NCBI RefSeq assembly: GCF_018131005.1
Contig: NZ_JAFCJK010000012.1
Span: forward strand, 124,001 to 188,000
Direction of reading: 5' to 3'
Source: Bradyrhizobium lablabi
GTDB taxonomy: Bacteria; Pseudomonadota; Alphaproteobacteria; Rhizobiales; Xanthobacteraceae
DNA: 64,000 bases
In this document: positions 26,843 through 35,239 of the stretch, piece by piece
Numbering within the stretch: the stretch's first letter is position 1
Layout of the letters: every line of letters starts with the position of its first letter
Program-made: the position numbers and the translations under genes
The notes under the pieces: generated by a model
Told to the model about the DNA's origin: nothing
Databases searched by the model: none
What the model saw: only the letters and a program-made list of their open reading frames with translations

Positions 26843-27355
26843 TTACTTCGTCGAAGATCATCATTACAGGTTCACCAGGCTCAGTCGCGCAAATTTTGGA
26901 GCGGCGCACTTGTCGATTTGCAGGCCTCCGGCGCGGTTGAGCAGTCGCAAGATTTCATAGCCTGATCGAATATCTTGTTCATTACCCTTCCGACCCGTGG
27001 GTCGTGATGTGAACGAAGCGACCGCTTGGTAGTTGACCCAACCGCAATCGAGCGCACCGGGCAATTGTAACGGCCTCAGCACTTTCGACGAAGGGCCTGC
27101 AACGACTACGGCGGCGCCGCCGCGAGCGCCTCCGACAGGGTATGGAAAGGTTGGCCGACCGCAGCCGGCACTCGTTGACCTGCCACTCGGCCGGGTGGGA
27201 AGCCGCGCCGGTCGCCGGATTCACACAGCGTCCCCCGCCCCGCGTCGTCCGGGCCAGAACGGGAGTCGATGGGGCTCACGAAGGTCATCGCGACCGCACG
27301 ATGGCGCGGTCGTCTTGGTTCAGGGCGAAGCACCCCACATGCCAAACGGCCAAGG
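26843..27355. other. Gene-free stretch downstream of the HWE kinase
   Basis: Several short frames exist on the minus strand (for example 26864-27082 and 27106-27345), but none has a ribosome-binding site plus recognisable composition. I see possible decayed coding sequence only. Confidence 0.4.
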
Positions 27356-28033
27356 CTATGAAAAGTTTCTCCGCCGTGCCGTGGATCGGTCTACCATCAC
27401 GAGCAAGCGGCAGACGATTCCAGCCGGATCGAACTCCATACTCACCTTTGCCGCGGGTATCGCTTTGGAGAGCATACGCAAGCCGAAGCCTTGCCTCTTC
27501 GGCTCTCTCACCAGCGGGCCCCCGCGCTCACGCCACTGCACAGCAAGCACCTCACTATCAGCCGCGGGGAGCAGGTCCCAGAAGACTTCGACAACGCCGG
27601 ATGCGGACATCAGGGCGCCGTGCTTGCAAGCGTTCGTGGCGAGTTCGTAGAAGATCATGTTAAGAGCCAGCGCAAGTCGCGGCTGGAGGATGATGTTGGG
27701 ACCGGCGAGAAGAATGCGATCTCGCGAGAAGGCCGCGTGCGGCTTGAGCGTTCGCTCGAGCAGCCTCTCAATGGAGATGCCCTCTTGCGCGCGCTCGATC
27801 ACGCCGTGTGCATCCGACAGGATTGCAATCCGCTCGGTGAGAGCGACGCGGTAGTCATCCGCGGTCCCCCCCTGTGTGTTGTTCACGAGACATTGGACGA
27901 CGCTTAGCAGGTTCAGTATCCGATGCCGAAACTCCTTGACGAGAAGGTCGAGCGGCTCGTCGCAACCGGAAACCGATATGTCGTCAGACAGAATAGTGGC
28001 TCCATTCTGGAAGCCGTTGAAGCTTTGTCTCAT
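27356..28033 (-). CDS. HWE-family histidine kinase core without sensor domain
   Basis: 225 residues. The phospho-acceptor region EFRHRILNLLSVVQ (His37) and the ATP-binding half NMIFYELATNACKHGAL, followed by VQWRERGGP (the W-x-E of the HWE name) and GFGLRMLSKAI, define the family. Only about 30 residues precede the His box, so no sensory domain is encoded. Such bare HWE cores often act with separate sensors or in the alphaproteobacterial general stress network, which is inference here. The small secreted-protein gene lies 22 nt upstream, so the two are probably cotranscribed. Confidence 0.87.
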   Translation of the reverse strand: MRQSFNGFQNGATILSDDISVSGCDEPLDLLVKEFRHRILNLLSVVQCLVNNTQGGTADDYRVALTERIAILSDAHGVIERAQEGISIERLLERTLKPHAAFSRDRILLAGPNIILQPRLALALNMIFYELATNACKHGALMSASGVVEVFWDLLPAADSEVLAVQWRERGGPLVREPKRQGFGLRMLSKAIPAAKVSMEFDPAGIVCRLLVMVDRSTARRRNFS

Positions 28034-28055
28034 AGGTTTACCCGGGTTCGATCGG

Positions 28056-28334
28056 TTAGCAGCCGCGGCAGATGATCAGCCTTTTGTCAAAGGACTTCGA
28101 CTGCACCTTCTGTATCTCGTCGAAGTCGGTGATTTGCCGTTGGACTTCTTTCACCTCCCTCGAATTCGGCGCGAAGCCGCTGCCTCGCGGTTGTACGCGG
28201 ACCGGAGCCGTCGGGTTTGAGTCTTCTGTCGGCGACGGTAAAGGAGGATCGGCCATCGCGGATAGCGGGCTGAAAATTAAGGGGAGCAAGAGTGCGGCCC
28301 GTGCCAGCGGACGAATAACGGATTCTCGGAGCAT
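28056..28334 (-). CDS. Small secreted protein with C-terminal LIICRGC motif (copy 2)
   Basis: 92 residues from the ATG at 28334 (GGAAAGGA upstream). Signal peptide about 1-28 (LLLPLIFSPLSAMA), a Pro-rich stretch, a charged helical segment (SREVKEVQRQITDFDEIQK) and the end KRLIICRGC. Outside the last ten residues and the general layout it is unlike the protein at 14366-14704. It lies 22 nt upstream of the HWE kinase gene and 58 nt downstream of another small gene, suggesting a three-gene unit. A periplasmic CxxC could bind metal, form a disulfide or accept a modification; none is shown. Confidence 0.8.
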   Translation of the reverse strand: MLRESVIRPLARAALLLPLIFSPLSAMADPPLPSPTEDSNPTAPVRVQPRGSGFAPNSREVKEVQRQITDFDEIQKVQSKSFDKRLIICRGC

Positions 28335-28392
28335 TGTCGTAGATCCTTTCCAGACGGAGAGGCTCCGTCGGGCTCGAAGCAAGAGGCTGGAG

Positions 28393-28614
28393 CTAGCGCC
28401 CGACGAAAGCCGATTGCGTGGCATCGACAAGGCGCGTCCACCATCGATCGGCCGGCTGCGACGCCGCGGCATAGACCTCCCAGGCGCGCGAGCGAACAGC
28501 ACTGTCGGAATGATAGCGTTCGCGCGCTGGATGACGTGCGATAGCCGGTTGCATGGTCAAGACAAGGCCGCGCGCCGCAAGTGCAGCTCGCAGGCTCGCG
28601 AATATGACAGGCAT
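28393..28614 (-). CDS. Small basic protein of unknown function
   Basis: 73 residues. The start has a good GAGGT site six to seven nt upstream of the ATG, which is the main evidence. The N-terminus is weakly hydrophobic (MPVIFASLRAALAARGL), with a Trp pair near the C-terminus (ADRWWTRLVDATQSAF). No family is recognised. It is the first gene of the possible unit with the IICRGC protein and the HWE kinase. It could be spurious. Confidence 0.5.
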   Translation of the reverse strand: MPVIFASLRAALAARGLVLTMQPAIARHPARERYHSDSAVRSRAWEVYAAASQPADRWWTRLVDATQSAFVGR

Positions 28615-29027
28615 TTGCGACCTCGTTATTGGCTGACGAAGCCTGTGAATTCTGCGCGGTTTTCTCGCAAGCCGCTACTTCTGGCTTGTTGCGCTTAAGG
28701 TGATCTTGCCAAATTGGCCGAACGCTCGGGGGCGCAACTACGTCAGCGTGCTCGCCGACTCCCGCCAGTTCTTTCATCGCCGCGTGGAAGAAAGCGGATT
28801 CGACTTGCCGAACGCTTCGGTGCTCGGCGGCTGCTCGGCAGTGACGACAGACAAGTCTTGAACGCTTCTCTGACGGAGCATGCCGCCGCAAGGACCACGG
28901 AGAAGGATTTTCATTCCGATCGGCTCATTCCGCGACGGGTCGAGCCTTCCGCCGGCAGAAGGGCGCGTTCATCTTTTGGAGCATTGGGGGCTGTCCTCGC
29001 ACCGATCGCCGTGGGTTGGCGCCGGCA
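28615..29027. other. Gene-free stretch
   Basis: No supported coding region on either strand. It should contain the promoter of the minus-strand unit 27356-28614. No clear box or hairpin is seen. Confidence 0.4.
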
Positions 29028-29390
29028 CTAGACGCGGCTCCTCTCGACGCATTCGAGCAGAGAACTTGTCTCGAATGGCTTGCGCAGAAGGCAAAATGCT
29101 CCCGCCGAGACCGCATCGTCATCCAGTTGCTTGTCAGGCAAAGCCGTGATGAGCACTACCGGCGTCGTGACGCCGAGTTCATGGAGCTTGCGAACGAGGT
29201 TGAGTCCCCCCATTCCGGGCATATGAACATCGGCAATGATGCAGTCCACATTCAACAAATGGCTCGATCCCAGAAACATCTCCGCGGAGGCAAAGGGTTC
29301 GGAGAGGTAGCCGACCGAGCGCATGAGATCCACGAGTGACGAGCAAAGTGCCTCGTCGTCATCGATGATCGCTACAAATGGACTGTTCAC
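29028..29390 (-). CDS. Single-domain response regulator (receiver only)
   Basis: About 120 residues from GTG 29390: acidic pocket IIDDDE, phospho-acceptor Asp54 (CIIADVHMPGMGG), Thr/Ser position in VLITALP and the conserved Lys in CLLRKPFE. No output domain, so it acts by protein-protein interaction or as a phosphate sink. The frame is open to 29522, but the extension is not receiver-like. Copy 2 of the palindromic element lies about 210 nt upstream in the same orientation. The bare HWE kinase nearby is a candidate phosphodonor (inference). Confidence 0.86.
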   Translation of the reverse strand: MNSPFVAIIDDDEALCSSLVDLMRSVGYLSEPFASAEMFLGSSHLLNVDCIIADVHMPGMGGLNLVRKLHELGVTTPVVLITALPDKQLDDDAVSAGAFCLLRKPFETSSLLECVERSRV

Positions 29391-29578
29391 CGCGCGGAAC
29401 CCTACGAAATGCTCGAATTCATCACGGCGCCGGGAGGTCAAGCAGGTATACCCGCCACTGCTCGAGTGCGACCGCCACGTGAGTTTCGAGGTCTTGTTGA
29501 ATGAAGGCGAGCAGACTTTCATAGCTAGCTGGAGAACGTCCCACAGTGCGCTTCGGTCGCAACAATGCGGGATGTCAT

Positions 29579-29594
29579 TATGCGTTTACGCATA
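29579..29594. promoter_or_regulatory. Short palindrome beside element copy 2
   Basis: TATGCGT-TT-ACGCATA, 7-bp arms with a 2-nt spacer, 7 nt from the conserved element at 29601-29645. An ACGC/GCGT-containing inverted repeat also follows copy 1, so this may be part of a two-part module. Confidence 0.4.
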
Positions 29595-29600
29595 TGCCCC

Positions 29601-29645
29601 TACAATCTCTCGGTTGTGATACCTAATCCTATACCTTGGTATGGG
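29601..29645 (-). promoter_or_regulatory. Conserved palindromic element, copy 2
   Basis: On the minus strand it reads CCCATACC-AA-GGTATAGG, then ATCACAACCGAGAGATTGT, matching copy 1 (20067-20110) with few changes and the same spacing. It points at the single-domain response-regulator gene. The region 29391-29843 otherwise holds no gene. Confidence 0.55.
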
Positions 29646-29843
29646 GTGTTCGATCGAGCGATTGCCGATGACCCGACGCCGAGAAACATTCAGACATCAT
29701 CGGCGTTCAAGGGTTTGGCGATAGGCCCGGAAATTCGCGCGGCATCGGCCCGAACAGACGGTTGCTCGCCTATCCAGGCGAACAAGCGCGACATACGTGC
29801 TCGCCAGTCGCACCCGTCCCTGGCTGCGTTCGAGCGCTATCCA

Positions 29844-30668
29844 TCATTCCCAAAAATGGGGATTCCGCTCGCCGAGATGAGGTCCGATCCTGACAGGTGC
29901 GACCGTGACGGCAAGGCCCGTCGCTTCGTTCGTCTCGACAGCAACACCGCACATCGTCGCAACGCCCGCGGCTGGCGTGAAACGACCGGATGACATGCCG
30001 GTCGCGAACCGATTAATCGGCTCCCGCTTATCCATGCCAACGACCGAATCGTAGTCGCCGGTCATTCCCGCGTCCGTCATGTAAGCGGTACCGCGCGGCA
30101 GAACGCGGCAATCTGCGCTCGGTGTGTGGGTGTGCGTGCCGACGACGAGACTGGCCCGACCATCGCAGAAATGTCCCATTGCCTGCTTTTCGCCGGTCGC
30201 CTCGCAATGGAAGTCGAGAACGGCCGCATCGACGTCTCGTGCCAAACGCCGCTCTTCGAGGATACGGGAAATGGTGCCGAACGGATCGTCTGCGGGCTCC
30301 ATGAACAGCCGGCCCAACGCATTGATAACGAGCACGCGCTTTAGCTTTGCGGTTTGGACCTCCACCAGCCCTGCACCCGGCGTACCCGGCACATAATTGA
30401 TGGGGCGGATGAGACGGGGTTCATTCTGAATCAGTTCGAGAGCCTCTTTGCGGTTCCACGAGTGGTTGCCAAGGGTCACGACGTCGGCCCCCGCGTTTCT
30501 GATCGCGCGATAGGAATCGAAGGTTATCCCGAAGCCGGCTTCGGCGGAGTTTTCACCATTCACGATGGTGACATCCACTCGCCAGCGCGAGAGGAGCGGC
30601 GGAAGAAGCGATGACAGCGCGGCCAGACCCGCCGCGCCCACAACGTCGCCGATGAATAGGATCCGCAC
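29844..30668 (-). CDS. TIGR00282 family metallophosphoesterase (YmdB-like)
   Basis: 274 residues, predicted cytosolic 2-prime,3-prime-cyclic nucleotide phosphodiesterase by analogy with B. subtilis YmdB. Metal-site motifs are all visible: FIGDVVG, VNGENSAEAGFGI, TLGNHSWNR, DFHCEATGEKQAMG, VGTHTHTPSAD. I choose the GTG at 30668, with GGAGG seven to eleven nt upstream; the frame is open to 30740 without a good site. It is followed upstream, same strand, by an alpha/beta hydrolase gene (100-nt gap). Confidence 0.92.
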   Translation of the reverse strand: MRILFIGDVVGAAGLAALSSLLPPLLSRWRVDVTIVNGENSAEAGFGITFDSYRAIRNAGADVVTLGNHSWNRKEALELIQNEPRLIRPINYVPGTPGAGLVEVQTAKLKRVLVINALGRLFMEPADDPFGTISRILEERRLARDVDAAVLDFHCEATGEKQAMGHFCDGRASLVVGTHTHTPSADCRVLPRGTAYMTDAGMTGDYDSVVGMDKREPINRFATGMSSGRFTPAAGVATMCGVAVETNEATGLAVTVAPVRIGPHLGERNPHFWE

Positions 30669-30768
30669 CTTGCGCCGCCTCCAACCTTTGAGCAGGTCGT
30701 TTCCTGCAACGACCTGTTCGAGTGAGAACGCAGACGCCAAAAGCGGCAGGAACTCGCCGGCGAGCCGC

Positions 30769-31632
30769 CTACTTCACAGTCGCGGAGAGAAAGGCCCTGA
30801 TGACCGTGCTGATCTCGGCACCATGGGTCTCAAGTGCGAAATGCCCGGTATCGAAGAAGTGCACCTCGGCCTTCGGCATGTCGCGCTTGAACGCTTCGGC
30901 TCCCGCCGGCAGAAAGAATGGATCGTTCCTGCCCCAGACGGCGAGGAACGGCGGCTGATGGGTCCGGAAGTATTCCTGGAACTTCGGATACAGGGCGACG
31001 TTGCTCTTGTAGTCTCCGAAGAGGTCGAGTTGAACTTCGTCGGCGCCGGCCCGAGCCAGGTAATGGTTATCCAGTGAATATCCGTCCGGCGAGATTGCAG
31101 TGATGTCAGAGACGCCATGGGTGTACTGCCAGATTGTCGTTTCCGGCTTGAGAAATGCGCGCAAGGCTTCGCGATTCTGCGCCGACCCATCGCTCCAATA
31201 GCCTCGGATCGGATTCCAGCCTTCGCTGAGCCCCTCCTCGTACGCATTTCCGTTTTGTGAAATGATCGCCGTAATCCGCTCAGGACGTCGTACGGCAAGC
31301 CTGAATCCCGTCGGCGCGCCATAGTCGAACACGTAGACGGCGAACCTCGTCAAAGCCAGCACTTCGGTGAACCTATCGATGCGATCGGCGATCGCATCGA
31401 ACGTGTATTTGAAATCGCTGCGCGACGGCATGGCCGACTGACCGAAACCGGGAAGATCTGGCGCGATCAGACGGAACCGATCGGAGAGCCTCGGGATCAA
31501 GTCACGAAACATGTGACCCGAGGTGGGGAAGCCATGAAGCAAAAGCAGCACGGGGGCATCCCTCGGGCCCGCCTCGCGGTAGAAGATCCTCAGTCCGTCC
31601 ACATCGGCGCTGTCAAATCGCACCCTTCCCAT
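30769..31632 (-). CDS. Alpha/beta hydrolase, epoxide hydrolase/haloalkane dehalogenase type
   Basis: 287 residues. The nucleophile elbow VFDYGAP carries Asp103 instead of Ser, which places it with epoxide hydrolases, haloalkane dehalogenases or fluoroacetate dehalogenases. The oxyanion HGFPTS motif and catalytic His in DTGHFALE are present. The ATG at 31632 has GGAG six nt upstream; ATG 31644 is the alternative. The natural substrate cannot be told. An inverted repeat containing a TAACCGG box lies just upstream. Confidence 0.88.
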   Translation of the reverse strand: MGRVRFDSADVDGLRIFYREAGPRDAPVLLLLHGFPTSGHMFRDLIPRLSDRFRLIAPDLPGFGQSAMPSRSDFKYTFDAIADRIDRFTEVLALTRFAVYVFDYGAPTGFRLAVRRPERITAIISQNGNAYEEGLSEGWNPIRGYWSDGSAQNREALRAFLKPETTIWQYTHGVSDITAISPDGYSLDNHYLARAGADEVQLDLFGDYKSNVALYPKFQEYFRTHQPPFLAVWGRNDPFFLPAGAEAFKRDMPKAEVHFFDTGHFALETHGAEISTVIRAFLSATVK

Positions 31633-31661
31633 GGCAAGCTCCATCCAGCGGTAAAGAGGGT

Positions 31662-31692
31662 ATAACCGGTAACTGTCGCTATATCGGGTTAT
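31662..31692. promoter_or_regulatory. Candidate operator upstream of the hydrolase gene
   Basis: ATAACC (31662-31667) and GGTTAT (31687-31692) form a 6-bp inverted repeat with 19 nt between arms, in an A/T-rich promoter-like stretch 30-60 nt before the start. It shares the TAACCGG box with the region upstream of the CGNR regulator. Confidence 0.35.
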
Positions 31693-31795
31693 GCAACGAC
31701 ACCACGATTGTCAACCTGGCCAGGGCCGTACGCCTGCGAAGCACCGGAAACGTCGGGACCGAGGCCGGCCGACACCTGATGGGGGTACGCCACAC

Positions 31796-32503
31796 TCACT
31801 CCGCGGCGGTCTCGAACTGATCCTGTAGCCGATACCCGACCCCGGACTCGGCGACGAGAAGGCGAGGATTGTGAGGATCCGTCTCTATCTTCTGGCGCAG
31901 CTTTCGAACGAGGACACGGAGATATTGGATGTTCTTCTGGTTGCCGGTCCAGATCTCCTTGAGCAACTGATCATGCGTGACAATGAACCCGACATGCGTC
32001 GCAAGGATGTGGAGTAAGCGGTATTCCTTCCGTGTGAGCTTGATCCTGCTCCGGTTGAGCGTCACCGTCCGGGTCATGATATCGACCGAGAGGGGGCCGG
32101 TCACGACGATGGAATCCTCGGTTGTCGGCTTGACGTAGCGCCGCAGCACGGCCGCGCTGCGCGCGAGCAGTTCGGCCATACCGAACGGTTTGACCAAGTA
32201 ATCGTCGGCGCCGTCCTGAAGAAACTTCACCTTCTCCGCTTCGCTCGACACGACCGAGAGGATGATGATCGGAACGTTGGACCAGGATCGGATGCGCTCG
32301 AGGAACTCCCGGCCATGCAGGTCCGGCAAGTCCGGATCAAGAATGATCAGATCCAGCGTATTGAAGGTAGCGACCTTCAAGGCGTCAGCCGCGTTATCGG
32401 CCTGAAGCACCAGATATCCTTCGAGTTCGAAGCCGGCGCGCAGAAACCGCCGTGTGTTCGGCTCGTCGTCCACAAGCAGCACCATGTTGGCAGATCTATT
32501 CAT
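31796..32503 (-). CDS. OmpR/KdpE-like response regulator (orphan)
   Basis: 235 residues from ATG 32503. Receiver domain with VDDE pocket, Asp56 (LIILDPDLPD), and Lys in DYLVKPFG; then an OmpR-type winged helix (LTRKEYRLLHILATHVGFIVTHDQLLKEIW, LRVLVRKLRQKIE). The closest pattern is KdpE, yet no kdpD, kdpFABC or any kinase gene is adjacent. The frame continues upstream to 32698, but the extra residues do not look like receiver sequence. Confidence 0.9.
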   Translation of the reverse strand: MNRSANMVLLVDDEPNTRRFLRAGFELEGYLVLQADNAADALKVATFNTLDLIILDPDLPDLHGREFLERIRSWSNVPIIILSVVSSEAEKVKFLQDGADDYLVKPFGMAELLARSAAVLRRYVKPTTEDSIVVTGPLSVDIMTRTVTLNRSRIKLTRKEYRLLHILATHVGFIVTHDQLLKEIWTGNQKNIQYLRVLVRKLRQKIETDPHNPRLLVAESGVGYRLQDQFETAAE

Positions 32504-33245
32504 CTTCCAGAGCCATCGTGTTCGCCCATTTTGCCGTCCGAGCAAAATCCGGCCGGCGGCCCGCGACGCACTTACGCACTTCGATCGCTGTGCTACGTAT
32601 ATTTTGCCATTTGACATTCGCAATGCGCTCCATTGCGGAAACGGCATCGCGGCCCAAGATGTAAGCAAGACTTCCCCAACGACAGCAAAATAGCTCAAGG
32701 CCTCGCAAGCGATCCGGCGCGGTGGCGGGCCAGACAGCGGGCCTCACGCAGTTGCTGCGGCGCGGAAGCGGCCATCGCCGACGCATCGGCTCGGGCAATT
32801 GCTGTGGCCTCGCAAGTGGATTCCTGCAACGCTCCGGCACCTTGGCCCGACTCTGCGATGGCGCCGCTCACTTTCAGAGCGGCTCATTGATGCCGTCACT
32901 ATGCCGGAGCCCGCCGGTCCGTCTCGTTTCTTTATGCCGCTTCACGTACATTGCGGGCACTGTCGTCCACGTCTGCTTCTCAAGTGAGATAGTGTCATGT
33001 CGCCCCGCTTCAGATGCGATGGCCCTTCTATCGCATGGGCGGCCGATCCAGTGCGCGTAGATCGTTACGCCAGACACTGATCCCCCGCTTCCCGGGATTT
33101 TTGAACTCAGCATCAGCAGGCAGGCTTCGCGACCGCGACCCGCCACGTTCAAGACCCGGGCGCGACTTGCGCGAGATACCTGACGGACGGCCAGCCGTCC
33201 CAGCCCGCGTCGGGCCAACGATAGTTCGTCCAAAATGGTGCCATC
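32504..33245. other. Long gene-free stretch
   Basis: About 740 nt between the OmpR-type gene and the next plus-strand gene. Short frames exist on both strands, but none shows a ribosome-binding site with credible composition. No repeat, RNA or mobile-element signature recognised. Confidence 0.45.
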
Positions 33246-33692
33246 ATGATTTCTCCCCGATCCATCCCCCCAGGCGATCGAATCATCGATCCGATGATCG
33301 CGCTTGCGAAGTGCTCCGCGCAGCACCGAATCGTCGTCGCCGGCTCCAAGGCCGTTGAGCTGATGTTTGACCTGCATCGCCGCGGCTTTGCGCGAGCCGC
33401 GGCGACGGCGAATTGCGGGCGGGCGGCCGGCCAGTATGACGTCGCCCTGGTCGATTGGCGGCGCCGCCCGTTCAGGACTCTCGAGCCGACGCTTGATTGG
33501 CTGGTGAAGTTCTTGGATCAAGCCGGCGTACTGGTCGTCTGGGTCGAACCACAAAAGGCCAGCGCCACCGAAGCACTTCGTCTCTCGCTCGAAAAGCGCG
33601 GCTTTATCATCGAGTCGGGGACCGTCAATGAATGCGGCTGCGCCGTCTCGGCGCGCCGGCGCGAACACAATCCGCTTCGCAAGGCCGCGTAA
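33246..33692 (+). CDS. Conserved-looking protein with Rossmann-like pattern, function unknown
   Basis: 148 residues. The composition is clearly coding: an alternating beta/alpha pattern (HRIVVAGSKAVELMFDLHRRGF, YDVALVDWR, AGVLVVWVEPQ, GFIIESGTVNECGCAVSARR) resembles a small Rossmann-type fold, perhaps a degenerate methyltransferase or receiver-like domain. No SAM or phosphate-binding motif is intact. The ATG at 33246 has only a weak site. A hairpin follows 18 nt after the stop. Confidence 0.6.
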   Translation: MISPRSIPPGDRIIDPMIALAKCSAQHRIVVAGSKAVELMFDLHRRGFARAAATANCGRAAGQYDVALVDWRRRPFRTLEPTLDWLVKFLDQAGVLVVWVEPQKASATEALRLSLEKRGFIIESGTVNECGCAVSARRREHNPLRKAA

Positions 33693-33709
33693 CCCGCCCC
33701 GACCTCCGA

Positions 33710-33735
33710 ACACAGGCGGCGATGGCCGCCTGTGT
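33710..33735 (+). terminator. Terminator-like hairpin
   Basis: Perfect 11-bp stem ACACAGGCGGC / GCCGCCTGTGT (33710-33720 with 33725-33735), loop GATG. No T-run follows, so termination would be weak or factor-dependent. Confidence 0.5.
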
Positions 33736-33834
33736 CGGCTCGCGTAAGCCGGCAGACGGTTGCGCTGGGCCCTCGGGACCTCGGAAGTCAACCGGATCGC
33801 CGCCCGCGGGGCAGCTCGCGCACAGGACAAAGTC

Positions 33835-35232
33835 ATGGAAAAAGCCGGAGACGGCCTCGGCACCAACGCGCGCCAAATCGCAAGATCACAAACGCGTATG
33901 CCGGCGGCGATACTCGTCGGCGTGCAGACTCAGGGCGTCGATGACGTTGCCCATGCCGCAAGTCTTGCGGAGCTGGGCCGCCTGGTTAAGACACTCGGGT
34001 TCGAGGTTGTCGGCACGATAACGCAGAAGCGGGACGAAATCGACGGCGCGACGGTGCTGGGCAAGGGGCGGCTCGAGGAGCTCGCCGCGATGACCGGCGG
34101 GACGGGCGTCGTCGGATCGACGGCACGGGTCCGGAAGTCCAAGGCCCGCGAGCGGTTCGAAGAAACCGATGGACGCGAGCCGAGTGCCGGAGCAATCAAG
34201 CCTGACCTGCCGACGCCGGAATACGTGATCGTCGATCACGACATCTCGCCAAGCCAGGCGCGCAATATCGAACGCGCAACCGGCGCGCAGGTCCTGGATC
34301 GGACGGGAGTGATTGTGGAGATTTTCCATCGTCACGCACACAGCCGTGAGGCGAAATTGCAGGTCGAGATGGCGCGCTTAAAGTACATCGCGCCGCGCCT
34401 GCGCGAATCGTCCGCGGGCGGCGAGCGGCGGCAGGGCTACGGCGCGGGCGAATCCGATCTCGAACTCGAACGACGAAAGATTCGAGACCGTCTCGCCGAG
34501 CTGAGGGAGCAGCTGGAGGCAATCGGGCGGGATAGCGACCAACGCCGGACTGCGCGTCGCGATCAGCTTCGGGTCGCGCTGGTCGGATATACAAACGTCG
34601 GGAAGTCGTCGCTCATGCAGGCGCTCACGGCCAGCGAGGTCCTGGTCGCGGACAAGCTGTTCGCGACCCTCGATACAACAGTACGCGCTCTGCAGCCGGA
34701 AACCAAGCCGCGCATCCTCGTCTCCGACACCGTCGGATTCATAAAAAAGCTACCGCATGATCTCGTGGCATCGTTCCGCTCCACGCTCGCCGAAGCACTG
34801 GAAGCGTCGTTGCTGCTGTTCGTCGTTGATGCGTCCGATCCGGCATACCAATCGCAGCTCGAAGTGACCCGCAACGTGCTACACGAGATCGGCGCGGAAA
34901 TAGTGCCGTCGCGCTTGCTCCTCAACAAGATCGATCGCTTGAACGAGGCCGATCGCGTCGCGCTTCGCGCGAGGCACCCCGACGCAATTCTCCTGTCCGC
35001 GAGGTCTGCCGCGGACATAGCGGCGCTGCGCGAGACAATCATCGCCTTCTTCGAGGTGGCGATGGTGGAGGAGGAATTCGTGGTGCCGTATGCGAAACAG
35101 TCGCTGCTCAGTGACGTGTATGAGCACGTGCACGTGCTTTCCGAGAACTACGACACAATTGGCCGGATCATGAGGGTGCGCGGCACGCCGGCCGCAATCG
35201 CGCGGCTACGACGAACGCTGTTCGGTTCGTGA
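33835..35232 (+). CDS. HflX-like ribosome-associated GTPase
   Basis: 465 residues. The HflX N-terminal domain is present (QARNIERATGAQVLDRTGVI, REAKLQVEMARLKYIAPRLR), followed by a G domain with G1 GYTNVGKSS, G3 DTVGF and G4 NKID. The usual RGPGETQLE linker before the G domain is replaced by GYGAGESDLELERRK. There is also an Arg/Lys-rich insertion (about residues 100-130) within the N-terminal domain. It is therefore a divergent HflX paralogue. The canonical hflX of rhizobia lies next to hfq, which is not here. The ATG at 33835 has an AGGAC site. Confidence 0.88.
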   Translation: MEKAGDGLGTNARQIARSQTRMPAAILVGVQTQGVDDVAHAASLAELGRLVKTLGFEVVGTITQKRDEIDGATVLGKGRLEELAAMTGGTGVVGSTARVRKSKARERFEETDGREPSAGAIKPDLPTPEYVIVDHDISPSQARNIERATGAQVLDRTGVIVEIFHRHAHSREAKLQVEMARLKYIAPRLRESSAGGERRQGYGAGESDLELERRKIRDRLAELREQLEAIGRDSDQRRTARRDQLRVALVGYTNVGKSSLMQALTASEVLVADKLFATLDTTVRALQPETKPRILVSDTVGFIKKLPHDLVASFRSTLAEALEASLLLFVVDASDPAYQSQLEVTRNVLHEIGAEIVPSRLLLNKIDRLNEADRVALRARHPDAILLSARSAADIAALRETIIAFFEVAMVEEEFVVPYAKQSLLSDVYEHVHVLSENYDTIGRIMRVRGTPAAIARLRRTLFGS

Positions 35233-35239
35233 GGTTCTC

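Noticed and set aside
28714..29031. 105-codon plus-strand gene between the small gene and the receiver gene
   Set aside because: Arg-rich, no ribosome-binding site, no recognisable pattern.
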